Positions 24,320 to 32,358 of a stretch of DNA of 64,000 nucleotides are shown in pieces. A model generated the notes under the pieces. That model saw only the letters and a list, made by a program, of their open reading frames with translations. It did not search any database and was not told where the DNA came from. Both the position numbers and the translations under genes were made by a program. Origin of the DNA: Bradymonas sp963697525 (GTDB lineage: Bacteria; Myxococcota_A; Bradymonadia; Bradymonadales; Bradymonadaceae). Position 1 is the first letter of the stretch; every line of letters starts with the position of its first letter. The stretch lies in the NCBI GenBank assembly GCA_963697525.1, contig OY969087.1:7192001-7256000 (forward strand), written 5' to 3'.

Positions 24320-24554
24320 CAGCCTGCGGCATAAGTCGAGGATTTCGGCATACAGTCGCAGCATGATCGCAGTTTTATCAGGCGATTGTCCATCGAACAG
24401 ACGCGCAACAGCGGGCTCGGAGTGTGCTCAGCGTCGGCGCAGGACTTCCATGGGCCGTTGCGGGTAAATGCCACGTATACAGCGGTACCTTAAGCCGGCA
24501 TTCGTGCTGTTAGCCTGGTACGCTCCCCCTGACTTTCGGATGGGCTTTTGCCGT

Positions 24555-26201
24555 TTATGCCGCCGAAGCGAAGACGTCGTGCGCCACGTCCTTGTCGGCG
24601 AGCCGACGCGCCAGAAGCGTCAGGTTATTGACCATCACGATGATGTACGCCTGCAGTTCGGCCGAGCCCAATCCCCACGCCATCGCCTTTCGGGCGCCGC
24701 GGCGCACGGCTTCGTTGATCAGGCGCTCGCCCTGGCTGCGCTTCTTGTACTGCCGTTTTGTCTCGGGCTTTTCCCACTGGGCCCGTCGCTCGCGTAGTTG
24801 CTCTTCGAGCGGGTGGAATCGTATCCGTGGATTACCTGTGTCTTTGACGGCCTTGCACTTGGCGATAAATGGGCAATCGACGCAGCCGTCTTTCGGCCAG
24901 ATAAACCTGGGGGCTCTGCGCCCGTTGATGGCTGGCTTCACATACCTTATATCGTCGCTGATCTGGCCGTTGGGGCAGATACTTATGCCCCTTTGAAGGT
25001 CGATGTCGAAGGCGGCCTTGCCCAGCGCAGCGCTTTCCTCGCCGCCAGCAGGCGGCGGGGCGATAATCTCGACACCGCACAGGCGTTGTGCATCGACGCA
25101 AAGCGCGACCGAGCCGTAGGCTGTATCGCCCAAGACCACCTCGATCGACGCGCACAGCTGCTTGGCGCGCCGTATTAGCCGAAGGGCCGGTGTGCGGTCA
25201 TGAAAGTTTCCAGGGGTAACCGCCAGCGACACGATCAGCCCGCTGATGGCATCGCCCAAAACGTGCAGCTTGAATCCGTTGAACCTCCTCGAATTGCTCT
25301 TTCGACCGTGGCGCGCCTGCGGGTCTTCCAGACTCAAGAGCCTGCCGGTGGCGACTCTTTCGGCCACTGTCAGATTGCCCTCGGGCGTTGCCTCCAGATT
25401 CTGCTCGACGACCGTCATCAGATGGCGGCAAAGCTTCAAAATCTTCTTTCGCTTGCCACGCCGGCACGTCTGGATGCCTCTGCGCACCTTGTCAACCAGG
25501 TCGACCGCCCTGTTGGCAAGCTGAGTGATGAGCTCGTTCTGGGCATCTTTGTCCTTCCAGTCGATACCGAACGCGCCCTTGATGCTCGGGGCAAGGACGA
25601 AGTCGACATCCCAGTGCCGGGCGAGCTTCTCGAAGCTTTGACGTGTGCCATCGGCCCACAGACGCGTCAACTTCTGGATGCCCTCGCCCACAAGACGCAC
25701 GGTGTCGGTGACGGCGCCATAACACCACATCGGAGTGGAGTCGTTGACCCAGATGGTCTCGTCTTTGAGCACGCCGGCCTTCTGGGCAAGTCGGACGATG
25801 TGCTCGTGAAACAGCACAAATCGCGGCACATTGGCCTCGGGGTGGCGCTGGCGCAAGAACTTCTCGAAGTCGCGCACCGTTTTCTCGTCGGGCGGCTCGA
25901 CGTCGCAATTGACCCCCATCGCTGCGCGCCACTTCAGGTCAGTGCGAGCGCGCCGACACGACCCGCGCCGCGACACCCCGGTTTCACCAAAGCGAAGCAA
26001 GACAAGCGTCATGAGCACATCGGCCGGCCAAGCCTTGCGGCCCAAGCGACTCTCGCCGCGCCATCCCCTGAAAAGCCATCGTGGAAAGAGCCGCGAGCGA
26101 TATCGAGCCAGAAGCCAGGCAAGGCTGCCCTCATCGAGCAAAGATGGACACACGAATTCGGGGCTAAAAAACGACTCTTGATTCAGTGAGCGCAACGCCA
26201 T
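24555..26201 (-). CDS. IS1182 family transposase
   Basis: A 548-residue DDE-type transposase. The N-terminal ~150 residues have the DUF772-like helical domain (LARYRSRLFPRWLF, then WPADVLMTLVLLRFGE). The catalytic region includes the candidate Asp in WVNDSTPMWCYGAV, a second in VVLGDTAYGS and a later Glu near GERLINEAVRRGARKA. A Cys-containing zinc-like stretch (CVDCPFIAKCKAV) lies before the C-terminus, as in this family. GGAG lies 6 bases before the ATG. The ORF is intact, so the element may be active. Confidence 0.92.
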   Translation of the reverse strand: MALRSLNQESFFSPEFVCPSLLDEGSLAWLLARYRSRLFPRWLFRGWRGESRLGRKAWPADVLMTLVLLRFGETGVSRRGSCRRARTDLKWRAAMGVNCDVEPPDEKTVRDFEKFLRQRHPEANVPRFVLFHEHIVRLAQKAGVLKDETIWVNDSTPMWCYGAVTDTVRLVGEGIQKLTRLWADGTRQSFEKLARHWDVDFVLAPSIKGAFGIDWKDKDAQNELITQLANRAVDLVDKVRRGIQTCRRGKRKKILKLCRHLMTVVEQNLEATPEGNLTVAERVATGRLLSLEDPQARHGRKSNSRRFNGFKLHVLGDAISGLIVSLAVTPGNFHDRTPALRLIRRAKQLCASIEVVLGDTAYGSVALCVDAQRLCGVEIIAPPPAGGEESAALGKAAFDIDLQRGISICPNGQISDDIRYVKPAINGRRAPRFIWPKDGCVDCPFIAKCKAVKDTGNPRIRFHPLEEQLRERRAQWEKPETKRQYKKRSQGERLINEAVRRGARKAMAWGLGSAELQAYIIVMVNNLTLLARRLADKDVAHDVFASAA

Positions 26202-26257
26202 CGAACACTCCGTTTAGTGCCGCTTGCCCCGCCGCGTTCATTCAAGCATAGTCGCAT

Positions 26258-26334
26258 TTGACAGCCTTGGGGCGTGCGTGTTTCTTCTTAGGCATCGACA
26301 CCCCAAAAAGATCAGGTCGCACCAAGGCTGTCAA
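26258..26334. promoter_or_regulatory. Inverted repeat in the IS upstream of its transposase
   Basis: 13-bp perfect arms TTGACAGCCTTGG and CCAAGGCTGTCAA separated by 51 bases, lying 57 bases before the transposase start. Read on the minus strand the outer arm begins with a consensus -35 box (TTGACA). It could be promoter plus operator, but this is inference. Confidence 0.45.
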
Positions 26335-26525
26335 CCTCTTAACTTCCCGCGAAATCTACACAAACCCCACCAATCCGCTAAGTGATCGAATTTGCTCTGG
26401 ATTTGAATTTCTCCGCAGGCTGCTAGCCAGAATCGGCTTTTCTCCCTCCCTCCGTGCGAGGCGCGCGCAGCGCGCCGAGTCGGTTGTTGGGCCCTCGGCC
26501 CTACATCGCAGAAGCTCGGAGTCAC

Positions 26526-26570
26526 GGAGGCTCGGAGGCTCGGACGCTCGGAGGCTCGGAGGCTCGGAGG
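26526..26570 (+). repeat. 8-bp tandem array, unit GGAGGCTC
   Basis: About 5.5 units with period 8 and one substitution (GGACGCTC). It lies between two copies of the dispersed repeat. Confidence 0.9.
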
Positions 26571-26758
26571 CACGCGAGTCCATGAAGCCACGAAAGAGCA
26601 CATGGAGCGGCGCTGAGACCACGGAGGAGGTGCGCACGGTATTGCTGAGGCGGTGGCAGCGTAGATAAGCGACCGCATTCTTCGGTGCCCCCAAGGCTGC
26701 TCGCTCCGTGTTTCCATGGATTCGGGGTCTTGGCGTCGCCATGCCTCCACGCCTCCAC

Positions 26759-26900
26759 GCAGGTTCGCTCTGCGATTGGGCCTCAGATCTTTTTCGCAGT
26801 TAGCGCCCCCGCGTGGCTTGTCCCGCGGGACGCCTAGATCGGAGGCTAGCCAGAATCGGCTTCTCCCCCTCCCTACAAGGCGCGCGCAGCGCGCCGAGGG
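26759..26900 (+). repeat. Dispersed repeat, copy 2 (uninterrupted)
   Basis: The same repeat as at 24231-24319 plus 26427-26480, but without the IS. It runs through the palindrome GTCCCGCGGGAC and the intact CTAG (26846-26849) into CCAGAATCGGCTTCT and a GCGCGCAGCGCGC hairpin. This copy shows what the IS target looked like. Confidence 0.9.
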
Positions 26901-26904
26901 CCGG

Positions 26905-27025
26905 CCACGGCTCCGGTCCCGGCCACGGCTCCGGCATCCGGCCACGGCTCCGGCATCCGGCCACGGCTCCGGCATCCGGTCCCGGCTCCGGCATCCGGTC
27001 CCGGCTCCGGCATCCGGCCACGGCT
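26905..27025 (+). repeat. 19-bp tandem repeat
   Basis: About six units of CCACGGCTCCGGCATCCGG, with CCAC replaced by TCCC in some. The period of 19 is not a multiple of three, so this is not a coding repeat. No spacers of unique sequence are present, so it is not a CRISPR array. Confidence 0.88.
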
Positions 27026-27077
27026 GAGGGATCGACCTACCGAACGACTTTTCATATCCTGATCCCCAAGAAAGAGT

Positions 27078-27111
27078 GACGGCGTCCCTGCGGGCAAACG
27101 CGGACGCCGTC
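27078..27111. terminator. Hairpin, possible weak terminator
   Basis: A 10-bp perfect stem GACGGCGTCC / GGACGCCGTC with a 14-base loop. A T-rich stretch (CTCTTTCTT) follows on the minus strand only. No gene ends nearby on that strand, so its role is unclear. Confidence 0.3.
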
Positions 27112-27530
27112 GATGCCAATGTCCCTCCAAACCGAGGATGATATGGCAGCAATGAAGATACGCAGAAAAGCAACCACACCCAAGGGGTTTTTGCGGCTGC
27201 GGCAAGCCAGACCTGGAAGGATCTGGCACCGAAAAAGGCGCCCGCCACCGTGGGGGAAAGGAGGTGATACGCTCGTTCGCGCGCCGCCAACCGCTCAAAG
27301 CTCCCAGATTGGCCGTGTAGCTACTGCGGCGGCGATCATTGATCGAACCTGCGCCTATCCAAAATCCTCCCCTAATAAGACTTGAAACCTAGCAGCAAGC
27401 GCGTAGACTGCCGGTTGTCCGCGCGGGGGTACCCCCAGAGCAGCGTCGCCGCGGTCTCAAAATAGTGTGCTTATCTTGCTAGCTGTAATTGCCGGTGCGC
27501 CACCGCACCGCGACCTAAAGAGGCAACTCC

Positions 27531-28776
27531 ATGAGCGTTACCGTCGAGGTCCCGTCGCTGGGAGAATCGGTCACCGAGGGCTATGTCGCCGAGTGGAAGA
27601 AGAACGAGGGCGACTTCATCGCCGAGGACGAGGTCCTCGTCGAGCTGGAGACCGACAAGATCACCATCACGGTGCCCGCGCCGGTCTCCGGCACGATCAC
27701 CGCGCTGAAGGCCGGCATCGACGACGCCGTCGCCGTCGGTGAGGTCATCGCCGAGATTCGAGCCCGGTGAAGCGCCCGCGGGCGCCGGCGAGGCCGACAA
27801 GGCCGCCGACACCGGTGAGGAGGCGAGCAGCGAGCCCGCCTCGACCAGCGAGACCGCCCCGGCGAGCGCCCCCGACGGCTACAGCCCGGCGGTCAGCCGC
27901 CTGCTGGCCGAGAACGACCTCGACCCGGCCAAGATCACCGGCAGCGGCCCCGATGGCCGCCTGCTCAAAGGCGACGTGCTCGCCTACCTGGAAAAAGGCG
28001 CCGCCGCCCAGACCCAGCCCTCCAAGGCTGGCGTGGAGGTCAAGCGCCCGGCCGTGCCCGAGGTGCACGCCGAGCAGCGCGAAGAGCGCGTCAAGATGAG
28101 CCGGCTTCGCCAGACCATCGCCAAGCGGCTGGTCGAGGCGCAGCAAAACGCGGCCATGCTCACCACCTTCCAGGAAGCCGACATGAGCGGCGTCATGGAG
28201 CTGCGCGCCAAGTACAAGCAAAAGTTCATCGACAAATACGACGTCAAGCTCGGCTTCATGAGCTTCTTCGTCAAAGCGGCCGTCGAGGCGCTCAAGGAAT
28301 ATCCGGCGGTCAACGCCGAGATCGACGGCAACGAGATGGTCTACAAGAACTACTACAATATCGGCGTGGCCGTCGGCGGCGGCGAGAAGGGCCTGGTCGT
28401 GCCGGTCATCCGCAACGCCGACCAGCTCAGCTTCGCCGAGGTCGAGCTGACCATCAACGACCTGGTGCGCAAGGTGCAGGCCAACTCCCTGACCATGGAT
28501 GACCTGCAGGGCGGCACCTTCTCGATCACCAACGGCGGCATCTACGGCTCGATGCTGTCCACGCCCATCCTCAACCCGCCCCAGAGCGGCATTTTGGGCA
28601 TGCACAATATCGTCGAGCGCCCCGTGGCGGTCGACGGCAAGGTCGAGATTCGCCCGGTGATGTACCTGGCGCTGAGTTACGACCACCGCATCATCGACGG
28701 TCGCGAGGCGGTGTCGTTCCTCAAGCGCCTCAAAGAGCTCATCGAGAATCCAGAGCGTATTCTTCTGGAAATCTAA
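27531..28776 (+). CDS. sucB: 2-oxoglutarate dehydrogenase E2 (dihydrolipoamide succinyltransferase), frameshifted
   Basis: The acyltransferase core of the complex. Part 1 (frame 3, 27531-27758) is the lipoyl domain with the lipoyl lysine in ELETDKITI. Part 2 (frame 1, about 27760-28776) holds an Ala/Glu linker, the E3-binding domain (YSPAVSRLLAENDLDPAKI, then GSGPDGRLLKGDV) and the catalytic domain with the YDHRIIDG motif. The frame changes near 27759: removing one C gives VIAEIEPGEAPAG. If real, the shift would cut the protein to 79 residues. Because both halves are otherwise perfect and the next gene is lpd, a sequence error is likelier. sucA lies 3.4 kb upstream. Confidence 0.9.
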
Positions 28777-28788
28777 AAGGTTAAAAAA

Positions 28789-30192
28789 ATGTACGATCTC
28801 GTAGTGATTGGATCGGGCCCTGGCGGCTACGTGGCCGCCATTCGCGCCGCTCAGCTCGGCATGAACGTGGCCTGCGTGGAGAAGTACGACACCTTCGGGG
28901 GCACCTGCCTCAACGTGGGCTGCATCCCGTCGAAGGCGCTGCTGGAGTCCAGCGAGAAATACGCCGAGGTGCGCCACGAATTCGCCGACCACGGCATCGA
29001 GGTGGGCGACGTCGGCCTCGACCTCGACAAGATGCAGCAGCGCAAGCGCAAGGTCGTCGAGTCGTCGTATAACGGCGTCAAATTCCTGTTCGGCAAGAAC
29101 AAGATCGACGGCATCCACGGCCTGGCGACCATCAAGGATAAGAACACCGTCGAGGTGGCCCTCAACGAAGGGGGCACCAAGACCCTGGAGACCCAGAAGA
29201 TCCTCATCGCCACCGGCTCAAAGCCCTCGGCGCTTCCGGGCATCGAGTATGACGACGAATATATCGTCGACTCGACCTGGGCGCTGGAATTTGGCGAGGT
29301 GCCCGAGCACCTCATCGTCATCGGCGCCGGCGTTATCGGCCTGGAGATGGGCTCGGTGTGGAATCGACTCGGCGGCGAGGTCACCATCGTCGAGTACCTG
29401 CCCGAGATCTTGGGCGGGCGCGCCGACAAAGAGGTGATGAAGAAAGGCAAGCGCATCTTCGAGAAGCAGGGCCTCAACTTCGTGATGAACGCGATGGTCA
29501 CCGGCGCCGAGGTCAACGACGGCCGGGTCGAGGTGACCTACCAGCCCCGCGACGGCGACGACGAGACCCAGACCCTGACCGGTGACCGCCTGCTGGTCGC
29601 CGTGGGGCGCTCGCCGTACACCGAGGGCCTGGGCCTGGAGAATATCGGTCTGGAGACCGACAAGCGCGGCTTTATCCACGTCGACGAGAATTACGCGACC
29701 AGCGTCGAGGGCGTCTACGCCATCGGCGACGTCATTCCCGGCCCCATGCTCGCGCACCTGGCCGAGGAAGAAGGCGTGGTGTGCGTCGAGCGCATGAACG
29801 GCGTCGCCTCGCACGTCATGTACGAGGCGGTGCCCGACGTGGTCTACACCCACCCGGAGATCGCCAGCGTCGGCAAGACGATGGCCGAGCTCGACGAAGA
29901 AGGCGTGGAGTACAAGACCGGCAAGTTCATGTTCAGCGCCAACGGGCGCGCCCGGGCGATCAACCAGACCGAGGGCTTCGTCAAGGTCGTCGCCGACGCC
30001 AAGACCGACCGAATCCTCGGCGCCCATATCCTCGGCCCGCAGGCCGGCGACCTCATCGCCGAGCTGGCCGTGGCCATGGAGCTTTGGGCGAGTTCGGAGG
30101 ACGTCGCGCGCAGCTCACACGCCCACCCCAGCCTCGCCGAGGCCGTCAAAGAGGCGTGTCTGGGTGTCGAGGGGCGCGTGCTCAACTCCTGA
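28789..30192 (+). CDS. lpdA: Dihydrolipoamide dehydrogenase (E3)
   Basis: A 467-residue FAD enzyme that reoxidises the lipoyl arm of E2 with NAD+. It has the FAD-binding GSGPGG (residues 8-13), the redox-active disulfide Cys40-Cys45 in GGTCLNVGCIPSK, a second Rossmann motif (VIGAGVIGLEMG), the FAD site YAIGDV and the catalytic His of HAHPSLAEAVKEA near the C-terminus. The length is normal. It starts 12 bases after sucB with an AAGG before the ATG, so the two form one transcript, closed by the terminator at 30230. Confidence 0.97.
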   Translation: MYDLVVIGSGPGGYVAAIRAAQLGMNVACVEKYDTFGGTCLNVGCIPSKALLESSEKYAEVRHEFADHGIEVGDVGLDLDKMQQRKRKVVESSYNGVKFLFGKNKIDGIHGLATIKDKNTVEVALNEGGTKTLETQKILIATGSKPSALPGIEYDDEYIVDSTWALEFGEVPEHLIVIGAGVIGLEMGSVWNRLGGEVTIVEYLPEILGGRADKEVMKKGKRIFEKQGLNFVMNAMVTGAEVNDGRVEVTYQPRDGDDETQTLTGDRLLVAVGRSPYTEGLGLENIGLETDKRGFIHVDENYATSVEGVYAIGDVIPGPMLAHLAEEEGVVCVERMNGVASHVMYEAVPDVVYTHPEIASVGKTMAELDEEGVEYKTGKFMFSANGRARAINQTEGFVKVVADAKTDRILGAHILGPQAGDLIAELAVAMELWASSEDVARSSHAHPSLAEAVKEACLGVEGRVLNS

Positions 30193-30221
30193 TCCGGGCA
30201 CCTTGCCCCGGACGCTAACGC

Positions 30222-30272
30222 AATAAAAAACGCCACTCTCCAGCGCCGAGCCGGAGAGTGGCGTCTTTTGCG
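30222..30272. terminator. Bidirectional terminator between lpdA and the Tad-like cluster
   Basis: A 12-bp perfect stem ACGCCACTCTCC (30230-30241) / GGAGAGTGGCGT (30253-30264) with an 11-base loop. TTTT follows on the plus strand and a T-run (from AATAAAAAA) follows on the minus strand. It can end both lpdA and the convergent cluster. Confidence 0.9.
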
Positions 30273-30287
30273 TTTAGCTCGTCGGGC

Positions 30288-31340
30288 TCACGGCGAGGCG
30301 AATACGTGCACCTCGGTGCGCCCGTTTTTGATGGGATAAGCGACCACGGTCAAAAACTGGCCGCCCTTGGCAAACGAGGAGAGCTTGCCGTCGGTCGGAG
30401 GGATGACGCCGCGCTGCTTCAGCAGCCGCGTCACCCGCGAGGATTTGGCGAGCTTCCAGCCGCGGTGGCGCAGCGCGCGGTCGTAAAAGTCGGCCACCTG
30501 TTGGACGTTCTGACGGCTCACGAAGACGTTGGTGGAGTAGCCGTCTTCCTTGCCCTCCCCGGCAAAGCGCATCCGCCGGCGACAACCCAGGCACACCGGC
30601 ACGCTCGGGTCGACGCCCAGGTCGGAGCGCTTGGCGTCGGGCGCAAACTTGCGCATGTCGAGCTTGTCGTCGCTCCACACCGCCGCGATGGTGGTCTTGG
30701 AGTCTCCCGGATTGCGCCAGGCCTCCACGTAGCGCATCTGACCGACGGTCGCCGGCAGCGACTGGCGGCCCTTGATCATCTCCAGCGCAAAATCGAGCGC
30801 GCCCTTGGCCTTCTTCTTGGAGATGGCGCCGGCCATGGCCACGTGGTTGGGCGCGACGTTGATGGGCACCAGCCCGCCGGTGAAGAAGTCGTCGGCCCGC
30901 TCGAAGTGGGCCACAGCGGCTTTGGTGCGCGCTTGTTTTTTCTGCCCCGCGGGTGCATCGGCCATCGACTGAGTGATGGACTTGGGGATGCGGGTGTGGA
31001 CATGCTTGTTGATGCCCTTGTCGACGAGCTGATGCTGGAACGACGACAGGAATTGCAGCGGGGTCAGCTTGGTCGAACCCATCGAGTAGTAAACGGAGTT
31101 GCCGTTCCAATCGTAGGCGCGCGGCTTCTCCAGGCCCCAATCGCGCAGCATCGTCATGAACTTCTGGTTCTTGGACAACGGCGCGAAGGTATTCAGGGCC
31201 AAGATGTGGGCGTCGGCCTTCTCGACGTCGCCTTTGGGCGAGTCGAAGGTGACGAAACACCAGGCGATGGCGCAGATGAGCGCGCCGCTCAAGGCGAGCT
31301 TGAGTCCCCCGACGATCAGTGTTCGCAGCGACATTTTCAT
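30288..31340 (-). CDS. Membrane-anchored protein of unknown function, end of Tad-like cluster
   Basis: A 350-residue protein. The start at 31340 is chosen because GAGG lies 8 bases upstream; an earlier ATG would overlap the previous gene. An N-terminal membrane helix (about residues 8-30, ALSGALICAIAWCFV) is followed by a periplasmic or outer domain. This contains one Cys pair (VCLGCRRRMRF) and a C-terminal alpha/beta region (FYDRALRHRGWKLAKSS) like those seen in small envelope domains. No family is recognised. It follows a TadE-like gene by 16 bases and is probably its operon partner. Confidence 0.6.
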   Translation of the reverse strand: MKMSLRTLIVGGLKLALSGALICAIAWCFVTFDSPKGDVEKADAHILALNTFAPLSKNQKFMTMLRDWGLEKPRAYDWNGNSVYYSMGSTKLTPLQFLSSFQHQLVDKGINKHVHTRIPKSITQSMADAPAGQKKQARTKAAVAHFERADDFFTGGLVPINVAPNHVAMAGAISKKKAKGALDFALEMIKGRQSLPATVGQMRYVEAWRNPGDSKTTIAAVWSDDKLDMRKFAPDAKRSDLGVDPSVPVCLGCRRRMRFAGEGKEDGYSTNVFVSRQNVQQVADFYDRALRHRGWKLAKSSRVTRLLKQRGVIPPTDGKLSSFAKGGQFLTVVAYPIKNGRTEVHVFASP

Positions 31341-31356
31341 GCGGGAACCTCGCTCG

Positions 31357-32358
31357 TTAGCAGCCATTTTTGTACTTGGCACAATAACTGGTACACCACG
31401 ACGGCGGATTGTCACCCTGGCATTTCTTGCGCTTCTTCTTTTCCTTGTCGACCTTGTCGCCCTTCTGGCCGTTGATCTGGTCGGACGGCGAGCCCGGGGT
31501 GTCACGTTTGTAGCCGCCGGAGTTCTTCCATTCGGATTTTCCGAAGTTCATCATCACGCTGTAGTTCTTCTCGCCCTCGGCGACCAGACGGGCCAGGATG
31601 AACGGGCCGAAGCGCGCTTCCTTGCCCTTGAGCGGCGACGGGGCCACCAGGAGGTTGGCGTGAGCGTGGGCGGTGACCTGCTGGCCAAAGATCAGGCTGA
31701 TTTTCTGGTCGGGCGGGTGCGCATAGACTTCGCCGTAGCGGTCGCCGGCGCCCAGGGCCGCCAGCGCACCCGAGCCGCTGAGGGCGTTGCCGGCGAAGCC
31801 GATGATCGTGGAGTACAACCCGTTGCCCGTCTTCCAATCGCTGTTGGCGGCGCCGTCGTAGACGATCTTGTGGGGGTAGGGGCTACCGCCATCCAACACG
31901 TCGTCGGGGTCGTAGTACACGTCGGGGACGTCGGCGCCGGGCACGACCTTCAAGGGCAAGACGCGCTCGTAGGATTCGCCCCAACTTCCGTCGACGGCCA
32001 GGCCGGTCGACATGACCAGGCCGTTGGCCCCGTCGGCGACCTTGTGGGGGTTGCCGCCGGTCCCCGCCAGCGCGAATGACGTCGCCGAGGCGGTCCCACC
32101 GGCCTCGACCGGGAACATATGCGCCTGTTTCTTGCCGGTGCTGGCGGCGAAGACCTCGTTCCACACGATGCGCTGGGCCTCCATCTTCTGACCGGTGGTG
32201 TTCTGACCGAGCTTGCCGAAGTTGATCAGCCCGCCCATCATGATGATCCAGATGGGCAAGGTGATGACGAACTCGGTCAGCGTCGCAGCGCTGCGGTCGC
32301 GGTGGAACGCCCCGAGGGTGCGTGCGGCGAAGCTATGACAAGCCTGGAGCACGTTCAT
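31357..32358 (-). CDS. TadE-like pseudopilin-type protein
   Basis: A 333-residue protein. Near the N-terminus, SAATLTEFVITLPIWIIMMG matches the TadE pattern, in which a conserved Glu precedes a hydrophobic helix. TadE-family proteins are minor pseudopilins of Flp/Tad systems. The remaining ~270 residues are a large extracytoplasmic domain, much bigger than in classical TadE, ending in a basic Cys-containing tail (KKKRKKCQ). The ATG overlaps the stop of the TadG-like gene upstream (ATGA), indicating coupled translation. Confidence 0.65.
   Translation of the reverse strand: MNVLQACHSFAARTLGAFHRDRSAATLTEFVITLPIWIIMMGGLINFGKLGQNTTGQKMEAQRIVWNEVFAASTGKKQAHMFPVEAGGTASATSFALAGTGGNPHKVADGANGLVMSTGLAVDGSWGESYERVLPLKVVPGADVPDVYYDPDDVLDGGSPYPHKIVYDGAANSDWKTGNGLYSTIIGFAGNALSGSGALAALGAGDRYGEVYAHPPDQKISLIFGQQVTAHAHANLLVAPSPLKGKEARFGPFILARLVAEGEKNYSVMMNFGKSEWKNSGGYKRDTPGSPSDQINGQKGDKVDKEKKKRKKCQGDNPPSWCTSYCAKYKNGC

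Larger units (their letters stand above)
24316..26426 (-). mobile_element. IS1182-like insertion sequence with CTAG target duplication
   Basis: The element spans 24320-26422 (2103 bp). Its ends are perfect 10-bp inverted repeats, CAGCCTGCGG and CCGCAGGCTG, flanked on both sides by CTAG (24316-24319 and 26423-26426). The empty site survives nearby: at 26846-26849 the same repeat has one CTAG with no insertion. One transposase gene lies on the minus strand. A second copy starts at 63339. The element is complete. Confidence 0.93.
26427..27530. other. Repeat-rich intergenic block between IS and sucB
   Basis: About 1.1 kb with no credible gene. In order: right half of dispersed-repeat copy 1, an 8-bp array (26526-26570), dispersed-repeat copy 2 (26759-26900), a 19-bp array (about 26905-27025), a hairpin (27078-27111) and about 400 bases of unassigned sequence. 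The last part must hold the promoter of sucB, because the IS and the hairpin separate it from sucA. An AT-richer stretch at 27455-27495 is the likeliest site. Confidence 0.6.

Noticed and set aside
26905..27025. CRISPR array
   Set aside because: Units are contiguous, with no spacers, and no cas genes are near.
27257..27268. 3' end of a 16S rRNA gene on the minus strand
   Set aside because: Only the last 12 bases match; the sequence before it is not rRNA.
26331..27290. 319-residue minus-strand frame crossing the IS right end and tandem arrays
   Set aside because: It reads through the IS terminus, an 8-bp array and the 19-bp array, so it is repeat-derived.
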